From Pararge aegeria (Eukaryota; Arthropoda; Insecta; Lepidoptera; Nymphalidae): a DNA stretch of 64,000 bases. The stretch covers positions 13,162,001 to 13,226,000 of the forward strand of contig NC_053185.1 of NCBI RefSeq assembly GCF_905163445.1. The letters are read 5' to 3'. A program made the translations under genes and the position numbers. The notes beneath the pieces are model-generated. The model was not told the DNA's origin and ran no database searches. It was given only the letters and a program-made list of their open reading frames with translations. Shown piece after piece: positions 22,456-33,361 of this stretch (the first letter of the stretch is position 1; every line of letters starts with the position of its first letter).

Positions 22456-22604
22456 CGCGTGCATTCAATCGTTGTCCTATATGCCTTGCGACTTGCTGTT
22501 ATTTGTGAAGAGTTAAGTCCATTATCTCCGACAATATTTATCAGAGCCTTAATAAAATAAGACAATACATGCTCGATAATATACACTTTTAAATAAAAAA
22601 AGAA

Positions 22605-22945
22605 TTATTAAAATCTGTTCATCAACGGAGCTACGAAGTAAAATTGATAAAAGGTTTTGGTTTCATCCCATTTTCCGGAGGAAACTTATTGTTTATCATG
22701 ATAAAAAGTATCCTATATGTTGACCCAGAATATCAGCTACAACTATATCGAATATTTTTTAAATCTGTTCATTAGTTTTCACGTCACCTGGACAGAATGG
22801 CAGACAGACAGACAGACAGACAAACAGACAAAAATTAAATAAAAATCTTTTTTGGATTTAGTATCGATTATAAAGCATCCAACGGTCAACATTTTCAAAA
22901 TATATTAAATGTTCAGTCATCTTCTAGTTACAGTTTTATTATAAG
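22605..22945 (+). repeat. Helitron-like repeat with (ACAG)n core
   Basis: 'gataaaaagtatcctatatg', 'aaatctgttcattagttttc' and a (GACA)n run at 22798-22830 occur in the order of a common lepidopteran repeat. Confidence 0.5.
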
Positions 22946-23049
22946 TATAGATATTAAAATAATAAACGTGTAATAATAAATTACGGTAACCTTCACCTAT
23001 TTATTCCCCATTACTGTGCTTTGGCAAGTAGACATGTTAATTTTATACC

Positions 23050-23130
23050 TTGTCAGGGGATATAATCGGGGGATATAATTTTTGTCTCCTCTCTATGCTA
23101 GCCGTGCAGGCGACAGCGATTATAACAGCG
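23050..23130 (+). mobile_element. Dispersed repeat family E, plus copy
   Basis: 'ggggatataatt' occurs twice, followed by 'gtctcctctctatgctagcc' and 'gtgcaggcgacagcg'. It matches 50.92-50.98 kb. Confidence 0.5.
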
Positions 23131-23635
23131 TTACTATAGCAGTTACATACAAACTCGAACAAAAAACCAATTGTTGTCAGGATTAAAATATGATTATTAT
23201 CGCATTCACGTGCGACAGGAGCCTTATTGTAGTGCCTTCAACTGTGCATTTGTATGACGCAACGCAGTGTGCAATATACTCGTGATATTGTGCGAGTAAT
23301 GAGTGACCTTATTCTGATGCTTTTCTCGTCTTTTGTTGTGAGCTTTAAATGCTGGCCTATTAGTTCTATGTAAATGTTAAAGAGAAAAAATACAAATTAG
23401 TAAAGCTTAAAGATACGACGATAATTATAATAATCATCACGTTCAGCCTTGCTAATACTGGGTTCACACTTCCTGTCGCATAAGAGAGAGAGATTCACAG
23501 TTGAGACTTTTTACGCTGCTTGAAAGTGGAAGCCCGCCAGGCTTTAATAATAATTCTTATTAATTAAAATCGTAATATTATCTAGATAATAAAGGGGAAC
23601 AAACGTTCTCAAACGCACGGGAGTGAAACAACGGC
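23131..23635. other. Stretch without recognised features
   Basis: No gene or named repeat is seen. Confidence 0.4.
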
Positions 23636-23639
23636 GTCT

Positions 23640-23825
23640 TTTTTACAGAAAAACAAATACCAATCCCGCACTCTTGCAGCTTTTCCTTCTGCCAGAGGTT
23701 GCCTGTAAGAGATTGCAGCAATAAGGCCGCCTTTGCATGCCTACAATTCTTGTTGTTTGTTTATAATTTATTTTATGTATATTTTGATGTTTGTGTGCAA
23801 TAAAGTATTTCTTCTTCTTCTTCCA
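23640..23825 (+). mobile_element. LINE family J 3' end with (TTC)n tail
   Basis: 'ctgccagaggttgcctgtaa', 'gcaataaggccgcctttgc' and 'gtgcaataaagtatttc' lead into a TTC repeat (23811-23824). This is the sense-strand counterpart of 15766-15903. The AATAAA-like hexamer is typical of the 3' end. Confidence 0.65.
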
Positions 23826-24745
23826 ATAAAGAAACATCAATCAAGAATACTATTTTAGACTCACCATAGACATAAATATCGTTTTCCTTAACTCGAAAAA
23901 ATAATAGCGTACTTAAACGAGCGTAAAAGACATTGTATCAGATAAGTGGATTATTGATATCGTTTCTACGTTGGACGCAATTTTATACTAGTATTTCATT
24001 CCAGACAAAAAAATAACTACGTAAATGTCCCTTTTAAAGGAAGTCTTGTTCAGCATGCGATTTATTCAAGAACGATTTTGTCCCGAGATAATAGAACAAG
24101 ATATTGAAATAAATAATCTTCAATCTTAATAAATTCTTATATTCTTGGTCTTTGAACTCTCTCTTAGTATCGGTGTCAGCAATCTGTGGGGGGAAATTTG
24201 AATAATTTGACTTTTACCCATCAAAGGATTCTGTTATGAGGCAACAAGCCGACGATATTTCCCGAAATCGCAATTTGAATTTTGCGGAAAGCTTGTTATA
24301 GGCCAATTGCATAATTTTTCTTCAAAGTCCTGATTTCGGTGGAATTTAATTTTAAAGATTGAATGTAAATGATGCATACCTACTGTGCGATAACGCCGTT
24401 TATAAACAGTCATTAGTCCGACGTTATGAAGTAAAAAGTCAACTTCGTGAAGCATTCAGCACTTATTAAAGTATTGAAACTCGTGTTATTTAGTAGAAAT
24501 TTATAACGATGTTTCTGTAGATAATAATTTATGAGTTCGTTAGAAAATTGATGGTATATTTAACCGACCTAGAGAAAAGAGATTTTCAATAAATCAAATA
24601 AGTTTTCAAGTTATGTACCTATATTATTGGAATTGTAAAATATTGGGTAAAATCTATTAAGGGGTTCTTAACGAATATGCAACATTTTATTGGTATATTT
24701 GTATTTTCTTCATTAAATTAGATATTATGGTATAACGGTGTTTTG
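23826..24745. other. Stretch without recognised features
   Basis: A 73-codon minus frame at 24234-24455 shows no family pattern. Confidence 0.4.
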
Positions 24746-24746
24746 A

Positions 24747-24872
24747 TCATCATCATCATCACCACCATATCAACCTATTACTGGCCCACTACAAGTCACA
24801 GGTCTCCTCCAAAAGTGAGAAGGGTGTAAGTCCGTAGTCCACCACGCTGGCCCAGGGCGGGTTGGTGGACAA
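24747..24872 (-). mobile_element. SINE family B 3' part, minus copy
   Basis: A CATCATCATCAT tail is followed by 'atatcaacctattactggcc' and 'cacgctggcccagggcgg'. It stops before the middle of the element. Confidence 0.75.
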
Positions 24873-24967
24873 CTAATGCTCGCGAATTATGATAATATAG
24901 AAACGAGCGTAATGGTTTGTCCATCTTTTACGTGTAATACATACAATAGTACGTTTAGTAACAAAAA

Positions 24968-25625
24968 AATTCAAAATTCAAAATTCATTTATTTCAAGTA
25001 GGCCTAATACAAGCACTTTTGAAACGTCAAGTCTGTCCGTGTGTAGTGACTCTACCACCGGTTCGGAAGGCAGATTCTACCGAGAAGAAGCCGGCAAGAA
25101 ACTCAGCAGTTGCTCTTTTCCAACATCAAAAATTTACATTTTATATTTTAACATTCATTTTTCTATCTTGTGAGAGATGAAAGCGGAGCCGGATGCTTCC
25201 AAGCAACCTTGTCATTAAGAAACTCATCAATTGTATAATAACCTCGCTGTAATAAATGTGTTTTAACACATTCTTTAAACTTATGCATTGGTAGGTCCAA
25301 AATTACCCTAGGAATCATATTATAAAAGCGTATACTCAATCCCACAAAGGACTTCTGCACCTTTCGCAGACGATATGCAGATGTCACTAATTTATGACCA
25401 TTTCTTGTAAGTCGACTCTTTATATCCACTTTTTGTTTATAAAGACTAATATGTTGTCTTACAAATACTATATTGTTATAAATGTATTGTGAGGCTACCG
25501 TAAGTATACCAATTTCTTTAAATTTTTCACGGAGGGATTCACGTGATTTAAGTTTATATATTGACCGTACAGCTCTTTTCTGCAATATGAATATAACAGG
25601 TGTGGTGTTTCTAAACTAAAGATTT
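24968..25625 (-). mobile_element. LINE family C, 5'-truncated copy 1
   Basis: On the minus strand this holds the end of ORF2, a 3' untranslated region with 'accaccggttcggaaggcag' (shown here as on the plus strand), and an ATTCAAA-type tail at the left edge. It matches 28.89-29.32 kb with only about four differences over about 375 bases. Confidence 0.85.
25163..25620 (-). pseudogene. LINE ORF2 C-terminal fragment (CR1/Jockey-type reverse transcriptase)
   Basis: A 140-codon frame from an internal Met (25583-25585) to the stop at 25163-25165 remains open upstream to about 25620. It contains 'LQKRAVRSIYKL', then 'EIGILTVASQYIYNN', 'RLRKVQKSFVGLSIRFYN', 'FKECVKTHLLQRGYYTIDEF' and ends 'SSLTR'. 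The motif order of L-Q-K-r-A-v-R, g-I-L-t-v-x-S-q-Y-I-Y, then a terminal helix-rich tail is what I know from the region after the reverse-transcriptase palm in CR1/Jockey-like non-LTR elements. The catalytic part and endonuclease are missing, so this copy cannot move by itself. There are no internal stops, so it is young. Confidence 0.8.
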
Positions 25626-25702
25626 CCATTATCTGAGACTCAATCAGTTCAATCAGAATCAGTTGCTTGCAGTGGTTAAATTGGATTAAGCTAACGAAAT
25701 TA

Positions 25703-25832
25703 GATTCATGAGATAAATTTCTTCAACAATTTCACGTGTAAACCTCTAATTTCACAATGCATGCATTACGAATTCAGAGGTCTACATGTGAAATTGTTGA
25801 TGAAGTTATTGCCATGAAACTCTTTTATGAAT
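25703..25832. repeat. Imperfect inverted repeat, possible small MITE
   Basis: The outer 'gattcat' recurs inverted at about 25826-25832. The stronger arm of about 35 bp ('ttcttcaacaatttcac' onward, about 25719) pairs with about 25774-25806. The centre holds a perfect 12-bp palindrome 'aatgcatgcatt' at 25756-25767. Confidence 0.65.
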
Positions 25833-26640
25833 CGTTGATTTAACAAGGGAAACCAGCTTTGGATGTCATAATTAGACGTTTTCCTTCTTTCCTCTTTAAA
25901 CTGCACTGTTTTTTTAATAATTGTAAATAAACTAACCTCTAAAATGAATTGTTAACTATGTTGTTAACGTGTGGAAATAATATCGTTTATAACAGCCCAG
26001 TAACGGCACGTTAATTTATGTGATGATCATTTTATACTTATTTTCCCCTATTGCCTCTGCCTTGCTAAGTAGGAGTCAAGAGTTAAACATGTTCAATACA
26101 AATAACGATGCTCGATTCCAGAGACGGGTATAAAATTTGAGGTATTAGGTTTTCTAATAAAATATCAATTCTAGCTAAGAGTTATCAAACTCGTATCCGG
26201 TTTATTACGTGATTATTGCATATATTATTTTTAGATCCCGCCAAACCGTATTTTGTTTATTGTTTTTAGGTACACAAAAGGTAATAACTAAAAGTAGTTC
26301 TAAATATAAGTCATAACAAGTTTTGTTCTAAGCTACAACCCAAAGTATGTGTAAGTACACAACTTGGAATTAAATTAAACAAAAAGTAAAGATAAAATTA
26401 AAGTTGAAACAAAAAAGAAACCCTTAAAAAATAATATATATATGATTTCCCTAAAGATTATGTGGAATAGTGTGTGTGTGTGTAGTTAATAATTTGATTT
26501 TTAAATTATTTATCCTTTCATTAAAAATGTCAATATTACGATTACTTTATACTAAATCATTATAAAGGCGGATTATATTTGTGCAGCGGGGCGCAATGAA
26601 GCACTTAATTTCGATTTTCTATTGATTGAGGGGTTTTTTT
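25833..26640. other. AT-rich stretch with a short GT repeat
   Basis: A (TG)n run lies at about 26470-26483. 'ttgtttattgtttttag' followed by GT at 26270 is acceptor-like, but no open exon follows. Confidence 0.4.
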
Positions 26641-26647
26641 AAATAAT

Positions 26648-27115
26648 TGACGAACCAAGCAGATAGCCCACTTAATGGGCTGTGGAAAATCATCGCCTAT
26701 AAACAGAGCATTCCTTCGCAGTCTTGCAACGTAAAGCCCTGTGTCTATTGTCCATCAACTTGAGACGTAGGTGTTAATCCTCATGTGCCTGTGATTATAC
26801 ACATTATTGCAACAATGCTGCTTAGCCACAGAAATATGCATAGTGGTAGTACATGCTGTTTACGGCAGACATAATATTATTACACAGATCAAGATAATTC
26901 TGGTGCTGCTTTCTAAAAATTGTCTAAAAATTTACCGTCGCATACACCTGATGTGATTTCGTTCGAAGCCTCATTTGCCTTTAATTATATCAGAACTTAG
27001 CATTGTAACAATGCTGATTAGCAGCAGAAACAAACATGGTATATAAAATATTTCACCAAACATTATGCTTCTGATTCCCCTTTCTAAAAATTGGTTTTAA
27101 ATCAACGTAGTTAAT
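26648..27115 (+). repeat. Repeat family D, two tandem diverged units
   Basis: A 'caacaatgctgcttagccac' segment with 'ctttctaaaaattg' downstream (about 26810-26930) is repeated as 'aacaatgctgattagcagc' with 'ctttctaaaaattggt' (about 27005-27100). 'ccatcaacttgagacgtagg' and 'cctcatgtgcctgtgatta' are the family D signature. No frame is open. Confidence 0.6.
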
Positions 27116-27237
27116 TAATTATTAGTCTGTCGCAGACATCTGTTGTGATATATTTTAGGCGGCGTCAACGAAAATTCATTAAAACAGTTCAATAGCATGT
27201 AATTCAATGTATTGGGATAACGTCGGATGTGGCGGCC

Positions 27238-27275
27238 CACGTGACGGCTTCCGGCGCCGGTCACCCGGTCACGTG
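27238..27275. repeat. GC-rich palindromic patch with two CACGTG sites
   Basis: 'cacgtgac' at 27238-27245 and 'gtcacgtg' at 27268-27275 are inverted around a core that contains the perfect palindrome 'ccggcgccgg'. CACGTG is the bHLH E-box. No promoter or gene is nearby, so regulatory function is only a possibility. Confidence 0.5.
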
Positions 27276-27469
27276 ATACTGATCGCATTGTTGCACCGGT
27301 GAAACTCTGTTGGACAACCGCAAAGTATCGAATAATATTTGTTGAAATGCTTTATAAACAATCATTACTACCTAATTAAATATATAACGCTGCTGAAACC
27401 TCTGTGTATCGTTACGTATCTAACGAATGTAAGATACCAGAGTAAGTGTGAAATTAAATTTGCTAGCTA

Positions 27470-27965
27470 CGTTTACTTTATCGAACGCGTGAAGGTAACT
27501 ACGATTTGTATGGTATCGTAGGAGCGCCACCTATTTATTATACTGGGAAACCGTATTGTCACTAGAGGGCGCACTTTTGATACTATATAACTTACTTAAA
27601 AGAAAACTCGCACTTGGCACCCAGACATTTCCTGCTTACGCTTACTCATTCGATCGCGTAAAAGTTAACTACATTAAATTATAAATTCCCAAATTGCCCA
27701 TGCCAAAGATCGAACCAGGGACCTTCCACCAAAGACCACAGGAACTGCTGCACCAGCGAGGTCACAACTTTTACTTGTGTCTTTGTTTCTCTGTTTGTCC
27801 TTCCGTCACGACTGACCGCCATCTAGTTCCAATACTGGGAATCGAACTATCACTAGTTACAGAACAGTAGAGACCGCCGTCTAGATGGCGCTTATTTGAT
27901 ACCATACTTTGTTTAATTATATGATAATTATCGTAGTCAACTTTCACGTGATCGAATTAGTAAAC
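27470..27965. mobile_element. Fold-back element, about 500 bp, with 70-80-bp inverted ends
   Basis: The left end (27470-27545: 'gtttact', then 'cgaacgcgtgaaggtaacta', then 'gtatggtatc', then 'gagcgccacc') recurs inverted at about 27875-27965. A third partial copy of the end lies internally at about 27640-27685 in plus orientation. A tRNA-like SINE scrap lies inside at 27695-27770. There is no coding frame. Confidence 0.65.
27695..27770 (-). mobile_element. tRNA-derived SINE head scrap, minus
   Basis: In minus sense 'cctcgctggtgcagcagttc' (A-box-like) is followed by 'ccctggttcgatctttggc' (B-box-like). Confidence 0.45.
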
Positions 27966-28890
27966 ATAGGTAGAAAATCTCACATTTGGCACTCTCTTCT
28001 GAGTAGTGCCTACAAGAGCTCGCTAAAAATAATGTAACAACTACTAGAACCATTCAATAAGAAGTGTAGAGAGGTCCAGCTTTCAAAACAAATGTAGATT
28101 TCCGCGATGAGGAAATATTTTATTCTGTATCAACAGAAATTAACTAAAAAAACCTCTATGTACCCAACCGAAAATAAGATGGTGGATAACACGTAAGCGT
28201 ATGACTAAATAAGTAAAAAAATATTATTACAACTCGAATTCAAGGCACAGATATTATTTATAACTTGTTAAAGTTGATTCTCGTAATGCCTATCATTCCC
28301 AGACCTTAAAATCCAATGCCTTAGATACTATACAAATTGTTACGTAGGTAGCATGACATTTCTCCATTTTCTTCAGTATGCCAAGACATCTCTTACAACA
28401 TTACAAGCCATATCGATATCGATATGATAAATGATATTCCTAAACGTCACTACATAAAGATTACAACAGTAAAAGCTCCTTACAGAAATTATAGCATCTA
28501 TATATAAAGAAAATTCTTATGTGCTCAACTGTGCTAATTTATATTATACCACTCAAAAAAGTTAAAAAGCAATAACTATAATATATTGCGTGTAAAATAC
28601 TTCTTTATGCGTGAGCTTACAAATAAATTTCGTCTCGAAATTGTTCGTTGCTAGGACCCCAAATACCGCATTATTATCATGCTTATTTTTAGCAGCAGTC
28701 ATAAAAATGGCGGAATCAGATGTCCTAGAAAAATCTGAAATATAAATTATTGCATAAAGATTGAAATAAACATTGAAATGTTTACGGAGTTTTCTGGAAT
28801 CCATTAAAAAGAGATTAAAACTTACAATATACAGTCAAAACAAAAAATTGAGGCGAAGATTATTTTTGTAATGTGGCTGTCAGCGTCTAT
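27966..28890. other. AT-rich stretch, nothing recognised
   Basis: The 80-codon minus frame at 28562-28804 has no recognisable pattern. A small 'cgatatcgatatcgatat' run lies near 28412. Confidence 0.4.
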
Positions 28891-28892
28891 CA

Positions 28893-29320
28893 GCCTGCAA
28901 CGATTCAATTCAAATTCAAAATTCAAATTCAAAATTCAATTCAAAATTCATTTATTTCAAGTAGGCCTAATACAAGCACTTTTGAAACGTCAAGTCTGTC
29001 CGTGTGTAGTGACTCTACCACCGGTTCGGAAGGCAGATTCTACCGAGAAGAAGCCGGCAAGAAACTCAGCAGTTGCTCTTTTCCAACATCAAAAATTTAC
29101 ATTTTATATTTTAACATTCATTTTTCTATCTTGTGAGAGATGAAAGCGGAGCCGGGTGCTTCCAAGCAACCTTGTCATTAAGAAACTCATCAATTGTATA
29201 ATAACCTCGCTGTAATAAATGTGTTTTAACACATTCTTTAAACTTATGGATTGGTAGGTCCAAAATTACCTTAGGAATCATATTATAAAAGCGTATACTC
29301 AATCCCACAAATGACTTCTC
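28893..29320 (-). mobile_element. LINE family C, copy 2
   Basis: An ATTCAAA-type tail (about 28905-28950) is followed by the 3' untranslated region and the last 64 or so codons of ORF2 (to 29126). It has the same ending 'SSLTR' and 'FKECVKTHLLQRGYYTIDEF' as copy 1. Homology stops near 29319, where the copy is 5'-truncated. The 60-codon frame at 29126-29308 is this fragment. Confidence 0.85.
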
Positions 29321-29329
29321 TAAACGAGT

Positions 29330-30600
29330 CGCTCTAGATACGAATCATTTTTCATTATGATATTTTTAAAATAAATTGAAACTATATTTATAACAGCTAT
29401 TTCATCAGAAGAAAATATGACAGATTCGTCTTAATTATCGGGACAAGAAATCGAAGTGTTTGCAGGGACATAATATTTCTAGTAATGTCATTAAATTAAA
29501 ATCATTAATCATTATAGAGTCTTGCTTATATGCGTTAACTAAAATTAAGTACTGAATTTCTGTAAGTCACTGTACTAGTTTTAAACCTGTGATTAATGCC
29601 TTGAAGATATTAGAGTTAAGAGTTTATAAGTACTTAATAACGTAATTTTCAATAATAATATATGTTTATATTCCTAATTATTTCTTATATAACGCACAGT
29701 TGGTAACTAGAGAATAGATAAAGCGGAAATATTGATTTCTAAAAATTGTATTTTTGTTAGTTTTTATTCGTGTTAACATTATTGGTTTGCTGGTGTGATT
29801 ACGTTGTCCTTTGCTATAACACACTTACTTAATATAATACGTGTGTTATAAATTACGCGTAGAAGAATTATTAATAGTTTAAGACTCCAAACTATACTAA
29901 TTTAGTCGTTTTATAGCGTCGCAAGTTTATGGCAATATAAGATTCTTTGCGTGTTACACTGGGTCGTAAAATTATATAGTTTATTCAGCTCTGTTGGAAT
30001 GATAATACTTTCTGTTATAAAATAAATAAGGAAACTTTCCCACTATCTGGCCACGACCACGGTTGCACAAGTCCGACTAAGGTGCGACCACGCGGTCGGT
30101 GTCGTTAGTTTAAGTATAGGCTAGTAGGGTATTAGAATATATGTGCTTGTTATAAGATTTGATGTAACAAGTGTAGCTGGCTTGACTTTAACGTTATATA
30201 AAAAAAAGTACATCAACATTTGCGTAAATCAGGCGTTTTATATGACCGACCATATCATATAGTCGGATAATTGTAAAGTTATCAGATTAACGGAACTGCA
30301 GCGTTAGGTTTAAGATTTATTCTAAAGTCACATTTCACGATCGTTGTCGATCCGTCGTTGCTGTTATGCCTTTTAGGTTTTAATAAGTAGCAAGTGCGCA
30401 CACACTTTTTTTTTTAATCTAAGCGTCTAGAAAGAGGAAAAAGGTTCAGAAAACCCTGCTCCCGAGAAATGGTCCCTTATTGTGTACAATGAAAAAACTA
30501 AGAATCGTTGCCTTCTCCTAGTAGGGTTGTCGATTTAGAGGGACTAAGAATTCAGAAAATACTTGAAAATTTATTCCACACAGTTCCTTGGTTCGTTACC
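29330..30600. other. AT-rich stretch, nothing recognised
   Basis: A GC-richer patch at about 30040-30105 contains 'gcgaccacgcggtcggt'. It is unassigned. Confidence 0.4.
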
Positions 30601-30602
30601 AA

Positions 30603-30660
30603 GGTGTTCTTTTTTTTAATGAGTGAATGGTTCTTGTACGAGTATTTACAAAATCAAATA
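30603..30660 (+). repeat. 58-bp segment repeated at 31278-31328
   Basis: 'ggtgttcttttttttaatga' and 'aatggttcttgta', then 'atttacaaaatcaaata', recur about 670 bp downstream in the same orientation. Confidence 0.7.
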
Positions 30661-30884
30661 AAAATGGCTTGACACACGCAGACGTTAGAGATTGCCCTTT
30701 TGGCGTTTCTTATGCTTGCCAAAAGTGGCTTTTAAAGCGTTTCTATAATGGTTTGGCATTTGCAACCCTAATTCTATTCCTTCCATTCGTACTCTCACAA
30801 TGGTTGTATCTTTCTTTGTTTTTATCGCACCCTGGATTTTGATTTCAAGGCGGAGAACATAATACTAAATAGGAATACTAAACA

Positions 30885-31045
30885 TGCAAAAGTTTGAATG
30901 TTTGTTCGTGTGTTGTTTCCCTAGTTCGGTACAGCCACTACACTGGTCTTGACAAAATTTATCAGGGATAAAAGATATTCTATCTCGTGAAAATATAATC
31001 TGTAACAAGATTGCAATCTACGAAAGCTTTAAGGATATTAAAAAG
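30885..31045 (-). mobile_element. Probable Helitron-like repeat, minus, decayed
   Basis: 'gtttgttcgtgtgttgtttc' and 'atcagggataaaagatattc' fit the inverted order of the family loosely. Confidence 0.3.
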
Positions 31046-31277
31046 CACTAACTTTATTATTGATTTTAGGAAGTAGACTAGGTTCACCTGGAATTTAACA
31101 GATAAAAAAGCAATCAAGGTCTCCTTTTCTACTCCAATACCATTAAGGCTTCGTTTATGACTTTATTTGTAGATACAAAATATATGAACGCGATAAAAGA
31201 CTGGTTTGGTAAAATACGAATGCTATTAGAAAGAAAACCTTGTCAGCTGATTTTGCAAAAAGGTGTTTTTCAATTTG

Positions 31278-31328
31278 GTGTTCTTTTTTTTAATGATTGA
31301 ATGGTTCTTGTATTTACAAAATCAAATA
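31278..31328 (+). repeat. Partner of the repeat at 30603-30660
   Basis: See 30603-30660. This copy lacks about seven bases in the middle. It directly precedes a Helitron-like repeat. Confidence 0.7.
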
Positions 31329-31363
31329 CAATACGATACTTTTTGTATGATATTAATTTAAAA

Positions 31364-31570
31364 CTAGCTGTTCCACATTCTTTGTCCGCTTTTATTAAGG
31401 TTGTTACAAATCCCGTGAAAACCTTTTGGTATTTTGGGATAAAAAGTAGTAGTAGTTCTATCCGTCGTTTCAAGTAGCTCTTTACCAAAAATCAAGTAGA
31501 TTGGTTGCTTAGTAAGGGCGTGAAGGAAGGACAAACAAACAGACACACTCTCGCATTTATAGTTAGGATA
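31364..31570 (+). mobile_element. Helitron-like (Lep1-type) repeat, both ends present
   Basis: It starts 'ctagctgttccacattcttt' and continues with 'gggataaaaagtagtag' and 'aagtagattggttgcttagt'. It ends with 'acaaacaaacagacacactc' and 'tcgcatttatagttagga'. This is the cleanest short copy. The small minus frames across it (31270-31546) are shadows. Confidence 0.65.
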
Positions 31571-32150
31571 AAGTTTATTACTTGTATTGTAAACGTGTAT
31601 TTATTGAAAGATAGGAAACTAAGATGGATAAACTTAAAAGGATCTTGAAGTTGATCGAGATCGAGTCGGCTTAATCGATCGTAGGATTAAGTAACGCTTA
31701 TCTATACGCCCGTGGCACTGCCTGTTACACTTTATCTGTGTACTGAAGTATAATAGAACGGTCGGCTCTTGCACTATTTTTGTGTTTGATCGAAAAGTAA
31801 GTATATTTAATTACTTTTTTTAAAATATTTTTTAATGCTATGCGTTTTAAAGAAACGTGTAAGTGCAGCTTAAGAATAAAACCGAACTTGAAGAATGTTT
31901 GCGTAGAAATAACTGGCGTCTTGGAGAACGCTTACGTAAAATTTTTGAACAGCGCGTGTTGCCATCTGTTTAGGCACTCAAAAAAGGTTCGCTAACTAAA
32001 GGCTTCGTAATAAGGTCTTACTCGTCGGGCGATGGATAGAGCAATTCTTACGCTATAAAATGGTATGGCAATAGAAACGACGAAAGGACGTTGGCGTACA
32101 TTCTACTCCGTTTTAATATCACAAGAGTATGAGAATATCAAAGTAACACT
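31571..32150. other. Stretch without recognised features
   Basis: No gene or named repeat is seen. Confidence 0.35.
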
Positions 32151-32154
32151 TCCT

Positions 32155-32335
32155 AGGGCATGCAAGGAACAAGTCCTGTAAAATGTCTTGTGTCCATTAA
32201 TATGAGACGTATGTATTAAGCAAAATTTTATTCACCATATTAAGCATCGCCTGTCATTACACCGGCGATTTATACACTCTTCAGGCCGAAATACAGGAAT
32301 GTTGCTTTGCAGCAGAGTCGAGTAGTTTCGCGCTG
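32155..32335 (+). mobile_element. Repeat family D, plus copy
   Basis: 'gtgtccattaatatgagacg', 'tgtcattacaccggcgattt' and 'gaatgttgctttgcagcag' follow the family order, with a short unrelated insert. Confidence 0.45.
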
Positions 32336-32431
32336 TTAGAAAGAGCTCTACTATCCTACTAAAAGTATAATATTATTGTTTTTTTTTATTATTTTATTAC
32401 CGATTCATAAATGGAAAGGTTTAAACAATAA

Positions 32432-32690
32432 CAAGTTACTATACGATTGATAAATTTCTTTACGACAAGGCTGCTTGGAAGCCGACTTCGCTATCGTCTC
32501 TCACAAGATAGAAAATTAATTATAAATATTTTTTTTTTATTGTAAACTGTAAAATGATGTTGAAAAAGAGCAATCTGCTGAGTTTCCTGCCGGCTCTTCT
32601 CGGTGGAATCTGCCTTCCGAACCGGTGGTAGAGAGACTAAAAATAGACTGACTTGACGTTGCCTTTTTTGTAATTTTTGAATTTCTATAG
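32432..32690 (+). mobile_element. LINE family C, plus copy, strongly decayed
   Basis: The frame 'YYTIDKFLYDKAAWKPTSLS' followed by 'SLTR' and a stop (about 32436-32510) matches the end of the ORF2 in copies 1 and 2. The untranslated region 'gaatctgccttccgaaccgg' follows. It is more diverged than copies 1 and 2 and therefore older. Confidence 0.7.
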
Positions 32691-32838
32691 TGGAAGACCA
32701 TAATATGGCGTATGTATTAAGTTGTTGGTAAGAAACTGTTTATATATTGCAAGTAAACAGTTTAGGGAGAACTTGATACAAGATCTATTGATGTCTACAC
32801 CTATACTAGCAGTCACGTGGCCCCGCTCGAGTCTCGTG

Positions 32839-32905
32839 TATCTGACTTTTTAGTGCCAGAGGGTGTCTGAAACACAGACGCCCTGTAGCACTAGAAAGTC
32901 AGATA
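32839..32905. repeat. Hairpin, 31-bp arms, 5-base loop
   Basis: The left arm 32839-32869 pairs with 32875-32905 with four mismatches, three of them C/T type that could pair as G-U in RNA. The arms carry 'tatctgacttt' and 'agggtgtctg'. It could be a small MITE or a pre-miRNA-like foldback. Sequence alone does not decide. Confidence 0.65.
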
Positions 32906-32909
32906 AGTA

Positions 32910-33361
32910 GGGGGTATTTATTATCCAGTTGATTTTTTTAAGGGTGGTTTGGAATCTATACCACATTCGAGCTATTATTACTTTATTATTAAAACTCTTT
33001 ATTACACCAAATAAACAAAAATCATGGAACTCGTGTCAAATACACCAAACGATTTCCATGAGCTAAATGTATACTGTATATTTGTGTACACTGTGTGTAC
33101 TATTTGGGTAGACAAAAAGCGCGAAACTCTTGTCATCGACAACAAGCTCCTTATGAGCTATATGTATATTTATATATACACGTTTATATAATACTCGTAT
33201 GTACACAGATTTAGTGTTCACTAATATCGGCTGTCCCCAAAGACTGCCCCGCATTTTTTGTAGTGTACACACATAAGTTTCTGCTAAGGCCGCACTCGCA
33301 CTGCCTTCCGCCTAAACTTTTGTGACGTTGATTAAAGTGCACGCCGTGAGTTTACTTGAAA
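32910..33361. other. Stretch without recognised features
   Basis: The 69-codon minus frame at 33063-33272 has no family pattern. Confidence 0.35.
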
